The notes beneath the pieces are model-generated. The model did not search any database. It saw only the letters and a list, made by a program, of their open reading frames with translations, and was not told the origin of the DNA. The position numbers were made by a program, and so were the translations under genes. A DNA stretch of 64,000 nucleotides from Pseudomonas sp. JQ170C (lineage in GTDB: Bacteria; Pseudomonadota; Gammaproteobacteria; Pseudomonadales; Pseudomonadaceae). Every line of letters starts with the position of its first letter. Positions within the stretch are counted from its first letter, which is position 1. Where the stretch lies: positions 2,820,501 through 2,884,500 of the forward strand of contig NZ_CP141608.1 in NCBI RefSeq assembly GCF_035581345.1, read 5' to 3'. Positions 42,042 through 50,761 of the stretch are shown piece after piece.

Positions 42042-43184
42042 ATGCTGGAAAACTACCGCTCACCCTGGATGACCGAAGACCTGGAGCAGTTTCGCGACAT
42101 GGTCCAGCGTTTTGCCAAGGAGTACATGGAGCCCAACGAGCTGCACTGGCGCGAGCAGCACTGTGCCGACCGCGCCGCCTGGCTCAAGGCCGGCGAGCTT
42201 GGCCTGATCCTGCCGGACGTGGGTGAAGAGTACGGTGGCGCCGGCGGCACCATCGGCCACTACGCCTGTGTGGTGCAGACCATGAGCGCCTTCGGCGGCG
42301 GCCTGGGCCTGGGCCTGAGCCATATCGTTGCGCACTACATCCTCGAGTCCGGCACCGAGGCGCAGAAAAAGCACTGGCTGCCGAAAATCGGCTCCGGCGA
42401 AGTGATCTGCGCCATCGCCATGACCGAGCCGGGCGCCGGCTCCGACCTGCAATCGGTACGCACCCGTGCGGTGAAGCAGGGTGACACGTACGTCATCAAC
42501 GGCGCCAAGACCTTCATCAGCAACGGCCAGACCTGCGACATGGTGCTGGTGATTGCCAAGACCGACACCAGCCAGGGCGCCAAGGGCGTTTCGCTGTTCA
42601 TGGTCGACACCAACACCCCGGGTTTCCGTCGCGGCAAGCTGCTGAGCAAGATCGGCATGCACGCCCAGGACACCTCGGAGATGTTCTTCGACGACGTCGA
42701 AGTGCCGGCCGATTGCCTGCTCGGCGAAGTGGAGGGCAGGGGCTTCTACACCCTGATGAGCCAGTTGCCCTACGAGCGCGCGCAGATTGGCGTTGGCGCC
42801 GTGGCAGTGATGGAGCGCGCCCTGCGCCTGACCGTGGAGTACACCAAGGACCGCAAGGCCTTCGGCAAGCCGGTGATCGACTTCCAGAACAGCCGCTTTG
42901 TGCTGGCCGACGTCAAGGCCACCGTGCTGGCGGCCAAGACCTTTGTCGACCTGATCGTGCAGCGCTGGATCGACGGCAGCCTGGACACCACCCTGGCCTC
43001 GATGGGCAAGTTCTGGCTGACCGAGCGCCAGGGCGAAGTGCTCGACCGTTGCCTGCAGTTGTTTGGCGGCTACGGCTACATGAACGAGTACCCGATCGGG
43101 CGGATGTGGGCCGATGCCCGGGTGGCGCGCATCTACGGCGGCTCCAACGAAATCCAGCGCGAAGTGGTTGCCCGCTCGCTTTGA
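42042..43184 (+). CDS. Acyl-CoA dehydrogenase (long-chain/isovaleryl-type)
   Basis: A 380-residue full-length ACAD. It has AMTEPGAGSDLQSV (about residues 126-139), GAKTFISNG (154-162) and IYGGSNEIQREVVARSL at the C-terminus. Glu245 in LPYERAQIG is the likely catalytic base. It is a close paralogue of the ACAD at 37006-38154. The ATG at 42042 follows AGAGGT; the open frame further upstream has no ACAD similarity. It lies between the SDR and an acyl-CoA synthetase in a compact operon and should give the 2-enoyl-CoA for the MaoC heterodimer. Confidence 0.91.
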   Translation: MLENYRSPWMTEDLEQFRDMVQRFAKEYMEPNELHWREQHCADRAAWLKAGELGLILPDVGEEYGGAGGTIGHYACVVQTMSAFGGGLGLGLSHIVAHYILESGTEAQKKHWLPKIGSGEVICAIAMTEPGAGSDLQSVRTRAVKQGDTYVINGAKTFISNGQTCDMVLVIAKTDTSQGAKGVSLFMVDTNTPGFRRGKLLSKIGMHAQDTSEMFFDDVEVPADCLLGEVEGRGFYTLMSQLPYERAQIGVGAVAVMERALRLTVEYTKDRKAFGKPVIDFQNSRFVLADVKATVLAAKTFVDLIVQRWIDGSLDTTLASMGKFWLTERQGEVLDRCLQLFGGYGYMNEYPIGRMWADARVARIYGGSNEIQREVVARSL

Positions 43185-43243
43185 CCTGAAGCCGATTGCC
43201 GGCCCCTGATCACTTCAACAATAAAAACAAACTGGAGTTCAGT

Positions 43244-44806
43244 ATGTACATCACTCAAGGGCTGCACCGCCAGTTGCAGCGTCGCCCACACGCGGTGGCC
43301 ATCCGCGACCAGGGTCGCAGCACCACCTACGCCGAGTACGGCGAGCGCGTCGCGCGCCTGGCCGGTGCGCTCAAGGGCCTGGGCCTGGGCAGTGGCGATC
43401 GTGTCGCCATGCTGGCGTTCAACTGCCAACGCTACCTGGAATACTACCTGGCGGTACCCTGGGCCGACGGTGTGGTCAATCCGGTCAATTTTCGCTGGAG
43501 CGCAGCAGAGATCCTCTACTCGCTCGATGATTCGCAAACCTCGATCCTGATTGTCGATGACCACCACAAGGACTTGGGCCGCAAGATCCTCGAGCAGGCC
43601 AGCACCGTGCGCCAGGTGATCTATGCGGGCAACGGCCCTGTGCCCGAGGGCATGCTCGACTATGAAACCCTGGTCGCCAACAGCCAGGCGGTGGAAGACG
43701 CCCGCCGTGGCGGTGACAACTTGCTCGGCATCTTCTACACCGGCGGCACCACCGGCTTTCCCAAGGGGGTCATGCTCAGCCATACCAACGTCGCGTTCTC
43801 GGCGCTGAACTCGCTGACCATGGGGCGTTGCGGCATCGACTCGATCTACCTGCACGCCATGCCCATGTTCCACCTGGCCGATTTCGCCGCAATGACTTCG
43901 CTGTTCATTTCCGGTGGCACCCATGTGGTCCTGCAGAACTTCACGCCCCAGGGTGTGCTGCAAGCGGTCGATCGGGAAAAGGCCAACGAGATTCTGCTGG
44001 CGCCGACCATGCTGCAGATGCTGCTGGACTGGCACCAGCAACATGGCCAGGCGCTGGATGTCAGTGGCCTGACACGCATCAGCTACGGTGCCTCGACCAT
44101 TACCCCAGTGCTGCTCGACCGCGCGCGCAGCGTGTTCGTCAATGCCGAGTTCACCCAGGGCTATGGCATGACCGAGCTTGCACCCGTGGCCACGACCCTG
44201 GGCGCCGAGTACCACACGGCCGAGTACCAGGCCAACGGCAAGATGTATTCGGCGGGGTTCCCGGCGGTGTGTGTGGAAGTGCGCATCGTCGATGGCGACG
44301 ACAACGAAGTGCCGCGTGGCACCACGGGCGAGATCATCGTGCGTGGCCCCAACGTGATGCTCGGTTACTGGAACAACCCGCAAGCCACCGCGCAAGCCCT
44401 GCGTGGCGGCTGGATGCACACCGGTGACGGCGGCTACATGGACGAGGACGGGTTCATCTACGTCTGCGACCGGCTCAAGGACATGGTCGTCAGTGGTGGC
44501 GAGAACATCTACAGCGCCGAGGTCGAGACCGCCATTGCCAGCCACCCGGCGGTGGTGCAAAGCGCCGTGATCGGCATCCCGTGCAACAAGTGGGGCGAGA
44601 CCGTGCACGCGGTGATCATTCTCAAGCCCGGGGTGACGGTCAGCGGCGAAGAGATCATCGGCCACTGCCGCGAACGCATCGCTGGCTACAAGGTGCCGCG
44701 CAGCATCGAGTTCCGTGATTCGTTGCCGCTGAGCAGTGTCGGCAAGGTCTTGAAGACCGAGCTGCGCAAGCCGTTCTGGGAAAACCAGAAGCGCGGCGTC
44801 GCCTGA
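43244..44806 (+). CDS. AMP-forming acyl-CoA synthetase
   Basis: A 520-residue ANL-family ligase. Core motifs are IFYTGGTTGFPKGVMLSHTN, QGYGMTELAPV, GGWMHTGDGGYMDEDGF, CDRLKDMVVSGGENIYS and the C-terminal lysine region LSSVGKVLKTELRKPFW. It forms an acyl-CoA from acid, ATP and CoA. GGAG at 43234 supports the ATG at 43244. It is the last gene of the thiolase-hydratase-SDR-ACAD operon and is followed by an intrinsic terminator. It belongs to a different branch from the synthetase at 6423, so the two probably activate different acids or chain lengths. Confidence 0.91.
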   Translation: MYITQGLHRQLQRRPHAVAIRDQGRSTTYAEYGERVARLAGALKGLGLGSGDRVAMLAFNCQRYLEYYLAVPWADGVVNPVNFRWSAAEILYSLDDSQTSILIVDDHHKDLGRKILEQASTVRQVIYAGNGPVPEGMLDYETLVANSQAVEDARRGGDNLLGIFYTGGTTGFPKGVMLSHTNVAFSALNSLTMGRCGIDSIYLHAMPMFHLADFAAMTSLFISGGTHVVLQNFTPQGVLQAVDREKANEILLAPTMLQMLLDWHQQHGQALDVSGLTRISYGASTITPVLLDRARSVFVNAEFTQGYGMTELAPVATTLGAEYHTAEYQANGKMYSAGFPAVCVEVRIVDGDDNEVPRGTTGEIIVRGPNVMLGYWNNPQATAQALRGGWMHTGDGGYMDEDGFIYVCDRLKDMVVSGGENIYSAEVETAIASHPAVVQSAVIGIPCNKWGETVHAVIILKPGVTVSGEEIIGHCRERIAGYKVPRSIEFRDSLPLSSVGKVLKTELRKPFWENQKRGVA

Positions 44807-44819
44807 TTGCCTGAACCTT

Positions 44820-44849
44820 GCGCGGCCAGGGAAGGCCGCGCGTTTCTTT
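44820..44849 (+). terminator. Intrinsic terminator after acyl-CoA synthetase
   Basis: An 8-bp stem (GCGCGGCC with GGCCGCGC) surrounds a 6-nt loop and is followed by GTTTCTTTC. Confidence 0.82.
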
Positions 44850-44922
44850 CGCTTTCGCAGAGACCAGAACCGCACCCTGAGTGCGGCATGCCTTCCTGGC
44901 GCACCTGTATACCGGAGTCATC

Positions 44923-46743
44923 ATGAACCTGACGAGAATGCGTGGAGCCCGCGCTCCGCACCTGTTGGCCGTCGCCGTTGCCCTTGCCGTGCAGTCCCAG
45001 GCCAATGCCAAGGACTTCAGCATTGGCGAAATCGAAGGCAGTTTCGATTCATCGCTGTCCATCGGCGCCAGCTGGGCCGTGCGCGGCCCGGACCCGGATT
45101 TCATCTCCAACTTCAACTCGCAAGGGACCCGCGGCAACGCGTCCTCGCGTACCAACGACGACAACCGCCTGAACTTCAAGAAGGGCGAGACCTTCTCGAA
45201 GATCTTCAAGGGCGTGCACGACCTGGAACTCAAATACGGACAGAGCGGCGTGTTTGTGCGCGGCAAGTACTGGTACGACTTCGAGCTCAAGGATGAAAGC
45301 CGGCTGTTCTACGACATCGACGACAGCGGCCGTGACCGTGCCGCCAAGTCGTCGGGGGCGATGTTTCTCGACAGTTTCGTCTACCACAACTACAACCTGG
45401 GCTCGCTGCCGGGCAACGTGCGGGTCGGCAAGCAGGTGGTGAGTTGGGGCGAGAGCACCTTCATCGGCAACTCGATCAACAGCATCAACCCCATCGACGT
45501 CGCCGCCTTGCGCCGCCCGGGCGCCGAGGTCAAGGAAGGCCTGATCCCGGTCAACATGTTCTACCTGTCCCAGGGCCTGACCGACAGCCTGACCGCCGAG
45601 ATGTTCTACCAGATCGAATGGGAGAGCTCGGTGATCGACAACTGCGGCACCTTCTTCGGCAACGACGTCACCCCCCAGGGCTGCAACGATCGTGTCGTAC
45701 TGGCCGGCCTAGACCTGCCGCCGGGCGTGGCCAACAACACCGGCACCCCGGGGGTGACCGACGATGCCTACGTTCCGCGCACCAAGACCCGCGACGCCCG
45801 CGACAGCGGCCAGTACGGCCTGGCGCTGCGCTGGTACGTACCGGAGCTGAACGAAACCGAGTTCGGCTTCTATGCCATGAACTACCACAGCCGCAACCCG
45901 AGCCTGGACTTCACCCGCGCCACCAACGCCAGCAACGCGGTCGCCGCCATCCGCACCGCCAGCTACAACGTGGTCTACCCCGAAGACGTGCGCCTGTACG
46001 GCGTGAGCTTCGCCACCAACGTCGACGGCACCTCGCTGGGTGGTGAGATCAGCTACCGGCCGAACATGCCGCTGAACCTCAACGGCGCCGACCTCAACCT
46101 GGCGGCGCTGGGCAATGCGGCCTCGCCGCTGTTCCAGAGCGGCAATTCGGTGAACGTTGCCGGTGCCGACATCGACGGCTACAAGCGCATGCCGGTGCTG
46201 CAGGCGCAGGTCAGCGCCACGCACTTCTTCGACCAGGTGATGGGCAGCGACCGCCTGACCCTGGTGGGCGAGGTGGGCTACAACCACATCAACGGCCTGG
46301 GCTCGAGCGACGGCAGCGACCTGCGCTTTGGCCGCAACACCGTGTTTGGCGCCGGTGAACTGGTGAACCAGGCAGTGTGCGTGGGCGCCAACCAGCCCGT
46401 GCCGGGCCAGCCGGGCGTGACGGCGCCGAGCAACCCACAGCAGGAATGCAACAGCCACGGCTTCTACACCAGCAGCTCCTGGGGCTACCGCCTGCGTGGC
46501 AAGTTCGACTACCCCAACGTGATCGCCGGCATCAACCTGTCACCCAACATCGCCTGGTCCCATGACGTGGACGGTGTCGGCCCCAACTTCGAGGAAGGCA
46601 CCAAGGCCGTGAGCCTGGGGCTGGATGCCGAGTACCTGAACACTTACACCGCCAGCCTGAGTTACACCGACTACTTCGGCGGCAAGTGGAACACCAACAC
46701 TGATCGCGACTACGTCGCCCTCAGCTTCGGCGTGAACTTCTGA
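44923..46743 (+). CDS. DUF1302 outer-membrane beta-barrel-type protein
   Basis: A 606-residue protein with a Sec signal peptide (cleavage likely after NANA at residue 29). The mature part begins with the DUF1302 hallmark IEGSFDSSLSIGASWAV. It has many alternating hydrophobic segments ending in aromatic residues (FGVNF at the C-terminus), as in outer-membrane barrels. DUF1302 proteins nearly always sit beside DUF1329 genes in clusters for hydrophobic compounds and are thought to be porin- or FadL-like entry channels; this is not proven. CGGAG near 44912 supports the ATG. The DUF1329 gene follows after 25 bases. Confidence 0.9.
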   Translation: MNLTRMRGARAPHLLAVAVALAVQSQANAKDFSIGEIEGSFDSSLSIGASWAVRGPDPDFISNFNSQGTRGNASSRTNDDNRLNFKKGETFSKIFKGVHDLELKYGQSGVFVRGKYWYDFELKDESRLFYDIDDSGRDRAAKSSGAMFLDSFVYHNYNLGSLPGNVRVGKQVVSWGESTFIGNSINSINPIDVAALRRPGAEVKEGLIPVNMFYLSQGLTDSLTAEMFYQIEWESSVIDNCGTFFGNDVTPQGCNDRVVLAGLDLPPGVANNTGTPGVTDDAYVPRTKTRDARDSGQYGLALRWYVPELNETEFGFYAMNYHSRNPSLDFTRATNASNAVAAIRTASYNVVYPEDVRLYGVSFATNVDGTSLGGEISYRPNMPLNLNGADLNLAALGNAASPLFQSGNSVNVAGADIDGYKRMPVLQAQVSATHFFDQVMGSDRLTLVGEVGYNHINGLGSSDGSDLRFGRNTVFGAGELVNQAVCVGANQPVPGQPGVTAPSNPQQECNSHGFYTSSSWGYRLRGKFDYPNVIAGINLSPNIAWSHDVDGVGPNFEEGTKAVSLGLDAEYLNTYTASLSYTDYFGGKWNTNTDRDYVALSFGVNF

Positions 46744-46768
46744 CCCCCATCAGAGAGGAAAAACAACA

Positions 46769-48139
46769 ATGAAACCTGCACGTCTTCTGCTCACCGCCTG
46801 CACCCTGTCGCTGTCCCTGGTGGCCGCGAGCGTAATGGCCGCCGTTTCCCCGGAAGAAGCGGCCAAGCTTGGCACCAGCCTCACCCCGGTAGGCGCGGAA
46901 AAAGCCGGCAACGCCGATGGCAGCATCCCGGCCTGGACCGGCGGCCTCAAGGCCGACGCCGCCCCGGTGCAAAACGGCTTCATGGGTAACCCCTACGCCA
47001 GTGAAAAGCCGCTGTTCGTCATCACCGCCGCCACCGCCGAGCAGTACAAGGACAAGCTGACCCCGGGCCAGCAAGCCTTGTTCAAACGCTACCCCGACAC
47101 CTACAAGATGCCGGTGTACCAGACCCAGCGCAGCGCGGTGCTGCCGCAAACGGCCTATGACGCGGCGAAAAAAAGCGCGGTGACCACCGAAGCGATCAAC
47201 GACGGCTATTCGCTGAAAAACTTTGAACAGATCCATTACTTTGCCTTCCCGATCCCCAAGAACGGCCTGGAAGTGGTGTGGAACCACCTGACCCGCTACC
47301 GCGGCCATAGCTACATCAACTCCCAGGTCCAGGCCACGCCGCAGGTCAACGGCAGCTTCACCCCGGTGCAGATCGAAATGGCCAGTGGGTTCCCCTGGCT
47401 GATGGCCGATGCCAAGTCCAAGGACATCAACAACATCCTGTTCTTCGTCAAGCAGACCGTGACCGCACCGGCGCGCATGGCCGGTAACGTCACCCTGATC
47501 CACGAAACCCTCGACCAGGTTGCCGAGCCGCGCATGGCCTGGGCCTACAACGCCGGGCAGCGCCGGGTTCGCCGTGCACCGCAAGTGGCCTACGACGGCC
47601 CGGGTACCGCAGCCGACGGCCTGCGCACCGCCGACAACTCTGACATGTACAACGGCGCGCCGGACCGTTACGACTGGAAACTGGTGGGCAAGAAGGAAAT
47701 CTACATTCCCTACAACAGCTACAAGCTGCAGTCGCCGTCGCTCAAGTATGACGAGATCATCAAGCCAGGCCACATCAACCAGGACCTGACCCGCTACGAG
47801 CTGCACCGGGTGTGGGAAGTGGTGGGCACGCTCAAGTCCGGCTCGCGGCACATCTATGCCAAGCGCCACATGTTCTTTGACGAAGACACCTGGACCGCTG
47901 TCGAAGTTGACCACTACGACGGCCGCGGCCAACTGTGGCGGGTCAGTGAAGGGCACAGCTACACCGACTACGTACAGAAGCTGACCGCCTTTGCTGCCGT
48001 GGGTACCTATGACCTGATTGCCGGGCGCTACGTGGTGTCGAACCTGGGCAACGAGAACAAGGCCGGCATCAACTATGCCTACCAGCCGAGCGTCAACGAT
48101 TTCACCCCGGCAGCGCTGCGCAACGCCGGTATCCGCTAG
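46769..48139 (+). CDS. DUF1329 outer-membrane-associated protein (complete copy)
   Basis: A 456-residue protein with an N-terminal export signal (hydrophobic residues 6-24). A LTAC sequence at residues 8-11 resembles a lipobox, but the hydrophobic run continues past it, so ordinary Sec cleavage near VMA is more likely. The body matches the partial DUF1329 protein at the left end of the window. AGAGAGGAAA gives a good ribosome binding site. It lies directly after the DUF1302 gene, the usual pairing. The pair probably forms an outer-envelope unit for a hydrophobic substrate, here without its own MMPL gene. The molecular function is unknown. Confidence 0.9.
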   Translation: MKPARLLLTACTLSLSLVAASVMAAVSPEEAAKLGTSLTPVGAEKAGNADGSIPAWTGGLKADAAPVQNGFMGNPYASEKPLFVITAATAEQYKDKLTPGQQALFKRYPDTYKMPVYQTQRSAVLPQTAYDAAKKSAVTTEAINDGYSLKNFEQIHYFAFPIPKNGLEVVWNHLTRYRGHSYINSQVQATPQVNGSFTPVQIEMASGFPWLMADAKSKDINNILFFVKQTVTAPARMAGNVTLIHETLDQVAEPRMAWAYNAGQRRVRRAPQVAYDGPGTAADGLRTADNSDMYNGAPDRYDWKLVGKKEIYIPYNSYKLQSPSLKYDEIIKPGHINQDLTRYELHRVWEVVGTLKSGSRHIYAKRHMFFDEDTWTAVEVDHYDGRGQLWRVSEGHSYTDYVQKLTAFAAVGTYDLIAGRYVVSNLGNENKAGINYAYQPSVNDFTPAALRNAGIR

Positions 48140-48153
48140 AACTGTCTGTATCG

Positions 48154-48179
48154 GCTGTTCGCCCTGTGCGGGCGGACAG
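48154..48179 (+). terminator. Probable hairpin terminator after DUF1329
   Basis: An 11-bp stem with one G-T pair (GCTGTTCGCCC with GGGCGGACAGC) lies 15 bases after the stop. It lacks a clear T-run, so some read-through into the third thiolase gene is likely. Confidence 0.5.
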
Positions 48180-48222
48180 CATCGTTATTCCCTTTGAGAC
48201 TGTCTGATACTGGAGATCTGTG

Positions 48223-49413
48223 ATGTCGCAAAAACCTTATGTCGTGGGCGTGGGGATGATCCCGTTCGTCAAGCCGGGCACCAGCGGTACCTACATCGAG
48301 ATGGGTGCGCAGGCCATTCGCCTGGCGCTGCAAGACGCCGGCCTGGACTTCGGCCTGGTGCAACAGGCCTATGCCGGTTATGTGTACGGTGACTCCACCA
48401 GCGGCCAGGCGGCGCTGTATGAAGTGGGCATGAGCGGCATTGCGGTGGTCAACGTCAACAACAACTGCTCCACCGGCTCCAGCGCCCTGTTCCTGGCGCG
48501 CCAGGCGGTGGAGAGCGGGGCGGTGGACTGCGCCCTGGCCTTCGGTTTCGAGCAGATGCAGCCCGGTGCGCTGAAATCGGTGTGGACTGATCGCCCGGGT
48601 GCCACTTCGCACAAGACCGGGCCGGTGATCGAGGAACTGACCGCCGATGTGGGCGATATGCCCAGTGCCTTGCGCATGTTCGGCGGTGCCGGGCGTGAGC
48701 ATATGCACACATACGGCACGCAGATGAGCACCTTCGCGGCCATTCGCGCCAAGGCCAGCCGCCATGCGTCCAACAACCCGCTGGCCTTGTTCCGCAAGGT
48801 CGTCACCACCGAAGACGTGATGAACGACCAGGTGATCTGGCCGGGCGTCATGACCCGTCTGATGGCCTGCCCACCGACGTGCGGCGCGGCGGCGGCGATC
48901 ATCTGCTCCGAAGCCTTTGCCAAGAAGCATGGCCTGAACACCGATGTGGTGATCCTGGCCCAGGCTTTGACCACCGATACACCGATTTGCTTTGAGAGCA
49001 AGTCAATGATCGAAGTGGTCGGTTTCAACATGGCGCAGCGGGCGGCCCAGGCGGTCTACGAGAAGGCCGGTGTGGATCCGCTGGACATCCGTGTGGTGGA
49101 ACTGCACGACTGCTTCGCCCACAACGAACTGCTGACCTACGAATCGCTGGGGCTGTGTCCGGTGGGTGGGGCCGAGCGCTTTGTGCTCGATGGTGACAAC
49201 AGCTATGGCGGGCAAGTGGTGACCAACCCGTCGGGTGGTTTGTTGTCGAAGGGGCATCCGCTGGGGGCTACGGGGCTTGCGCAATGTTATGAGCTGACGC
49301 ATCAGCTGCGCGGCACTGCTGACAAACGTCAGGTGGAAGGTACCAGCCTTGCACTGCAGCACAACCTGGGTCTGGGTGGTGCGTGTGTGGTGACGTTGTA
49401 CGGACGGGGCTGA
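48223..49413 (+). CDS. SCP-x-type thiolase, third copy
   Basis: A 396-residue thiolase paralogous to those at 25364 and 39009. The nucleophile is Cys82 in NVNNNCSTGSSALFLAR, with ELHDCFAHNELLTYE, GHPLGATG and GGACVVTLYG further on. One conserved Cys seen in the other copies (residue 60, GDTTCGQ/GDSTCGQ) is Ser here (GDSTSGQ). The ATG at 48223 follows TGGAGA; a GTG one codon upstream is also in frame. It stands alone after the DUF1302/DUF1329 pair and is followed by a strong terminator. Three copies suggest different chain-length or branch specificities for successive cycles. Confidence 0.91.
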   Translation: MSQKPYVVGVGMIPFVKPGTSGTYIEMGAQAIRLALQDAGLDFGLVQQAYAGYVYGDSTSGQAALYEVGMSGIAVVNVNNNCSTGSSALFLARQAVESGAVDCALAFGFEQMQPGALKSVWTDRPGATSHKTGPVIEELTADVGDMPSALRMFGGAGREHMHTYGTQMSTFAAIRAKASRHASNNPLALFRKVVTTEDVMNDQVIWPGVMTRLMACPPTCGAAAAIICSEAFAKKHGLNTDVVILAQALTTDTPICFESKSMIEVVGFNMAQRAAQAVYEKAGVDPLDIRVVELHDCFAHNELLTYESLGLCPVGGAERFVLDGDNSYGGQVVTNPSGGLLSKGHPLGATGLAQCYELTHQLRGTADKRQVEGTSLALQHNLGLGGACVVTLYGRG

Positions 49414-49431
49414 GCGTAGGCGGTAATGTTT

Positions 49432-49457
49432 GCCGGGCCTTGTGCCCGGCTTTTTTT
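49432..49457 (+). terminator. Strong intrinsic terminator after third thiolase
   Basis: A 7-bp stem (GCCGGGC with GCCCGGC) surrounds a 5-nt loop and is followed directly by seven T. Confidence 0.92.
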
Positions 49458-49476
49458 GGGTTTTTCACTGAGTTCT

Positions 49477-49516
49477 GTTGGTGTTGGTGTTGGTGTTGGT
49501 GTTGGTGTTGGTGTTG
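49477..49516. repeat. Hexanucleotide tandem repeat (GTTGGT) x 6.7
   Basis: Six complete GTTGGT units and a partial seventh lie 20 bp after the thiolase terminator in a non-coding region. Perfect short repeats of this kind can vary in copy number. Confidence 0.95.
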
Positions 49517-49552
49517 CGGCTGGGGGCTTATCCATTTCATGGGGTGACGCTG

Positions 49553-49830
49553 ATGGCCCCTTCCGCCCTTACGGCGGGTCCCTTTTGTCTTGGCAAAAGG
49601 AACCAAAACCGCTCGCTCCTGCATCCGGCCCTACGCTGCGCTCCGGGTTCCCTCCCTCCGGTGCCCTCCAGGGGCCTCGCGGCCTACGACTTGCTGCGCC
49701 AAGTCTACGGCTCGCGACTTCGGCTACGCCGAAGGGTGCTGCGCACCTGCCCCTTCCAGACACCTCCACTCGGCCTCCTGAAGTCGCGAAGTTACGGGCG
49801 GCGCCTGGGAGGACGCATCTTCGAGATCAA
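49553..49830. repeat. Non-coding Pseudomonas-type intergenic element
   Basis: This stretch has a hairpin (CCCTTTTG with CAAAAGGA, about 49580-49602) and a GCTCGCTCCTGCATCCGGCC segment that I recognise as common between Pseudomonas genes. Overlapping open frames here are short and dissimilar to known proteins. It shares CGCCCTTACGGCG with the hairpin region at 32022-32035. No gene is called. Confidence 0.5.
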
Positions 49831-49861
49831 CATCCACTGCCAACAGCCAGGTAGGAGCAGG

Positions 49862-50721
49862 CTCGGTGGGAGCGGGCTTGCCCCGCGATAGGCCCCTGAG
49901 CCGTGCACATCCAGCTGCAACACTGAAGCGGGATCATCGGCAGGCATGAATCTATCGGCAAAATTCAAAATCCATCGCGGGGCAAGCCCGCTCCCACAGC
50001 AGGCATTCGGTAGGAGCGGGCTTGCCCCGCGATTAGGCCCCTGAGCCGTGCACATCCAGCTGCAACGCCGAAGCGTGATCACCGGCAGGCATGAATCTAT
50101 CGGCAAAATTCAAAATCCATCGCGGGGCAAGCCCGCTCCCACAGCAGGCATTCTGTAGGAGCGGGCTTGCCCCGCGATAGGCCCCTGAGTCGTGCACATC
50201 CAGCTGCAAGGGTAAAGCGGGATCAGCGGCAGGCATGGATCTGTCGGCAAGATTCAAAATCCATCGCGGGGCAAGCCCGCTCCCACGGCAGGCATTCTGT
50301 AGGAGCGGGCTTGCCCCGCGATAGGCCCCTGAGCCGTGCACATCCAGCTGCAACGCTGAAGCGGGATCATCGGCAGGCATGAATCTGTCGGCAAAATTCA
50401 AAATCCATCGCGGGGCAAGCCCGCTCCCACAGCAGGCATTCGGTAGGAGCGGGCTTGCCCCGCGATTAGGCCCCTGAGTCGTGCACATCCAGTTGCAACG
50501 CTGAAGCGGGATCACCGGCAGGCATGAATCTATCGGCAAAATTCAAGATCCATCGCGGGGCAAGCCCGCTCCCACGGCAGGCATTCGGTAGGAGCGGGCT
50601 TGCCCCGCGATAGGCCCCTGAGCCGTGCACATCCAGGCGCAACGGTGAAGCGGGATCACCGGCAGGCATGGATTTGTCGGCAAAATTCAAAATCCATCGC
50701 GGGGCAAGCCCGCTCCTACAG
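49862..50721. repeat. Tandem array of six composite REP units (period 144-145 bp)
   Basis: Units begin near 49865, 50009, 50154, 50298, 50442 and 50587. Each consists of a REP, the spacer CCTGAGCCGTGCACATCCAG and following sequence to GGCAAAATTCAAAATCCATC, then an inverted REP and a short linker CAGGCATTCGG or close variant. Copies are almost identical. The array and the elements before it fill the 1,348-bp gap between the third thiolase (+) and the propeller gene (-). No coding sequence is supported in it. Confidence 0.95.
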
Positions 50722-50761
50722 AGGGACAGAACGCCCGGTGTGGGGCACCGGGCGCTTGGTC

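Noticed and set aside
49426..49891. Overlapping plus-strand frames of 142 and 137 codons after the third thiolase
   Set aside because: They begin in the terminator and hexanucleotide repeat and have no ribosome binding site or similarity that I recognise; the segment looks like a non-coding intergenic element.
50033..50690. Repetitive open frames and a CRISPR-like look in the 144-145-bp array
   Set aside because: Units are palindromic REPs with almost identical spacers. A CRISPR array has short direct repeats with unique spacers, and no cas genes are present.
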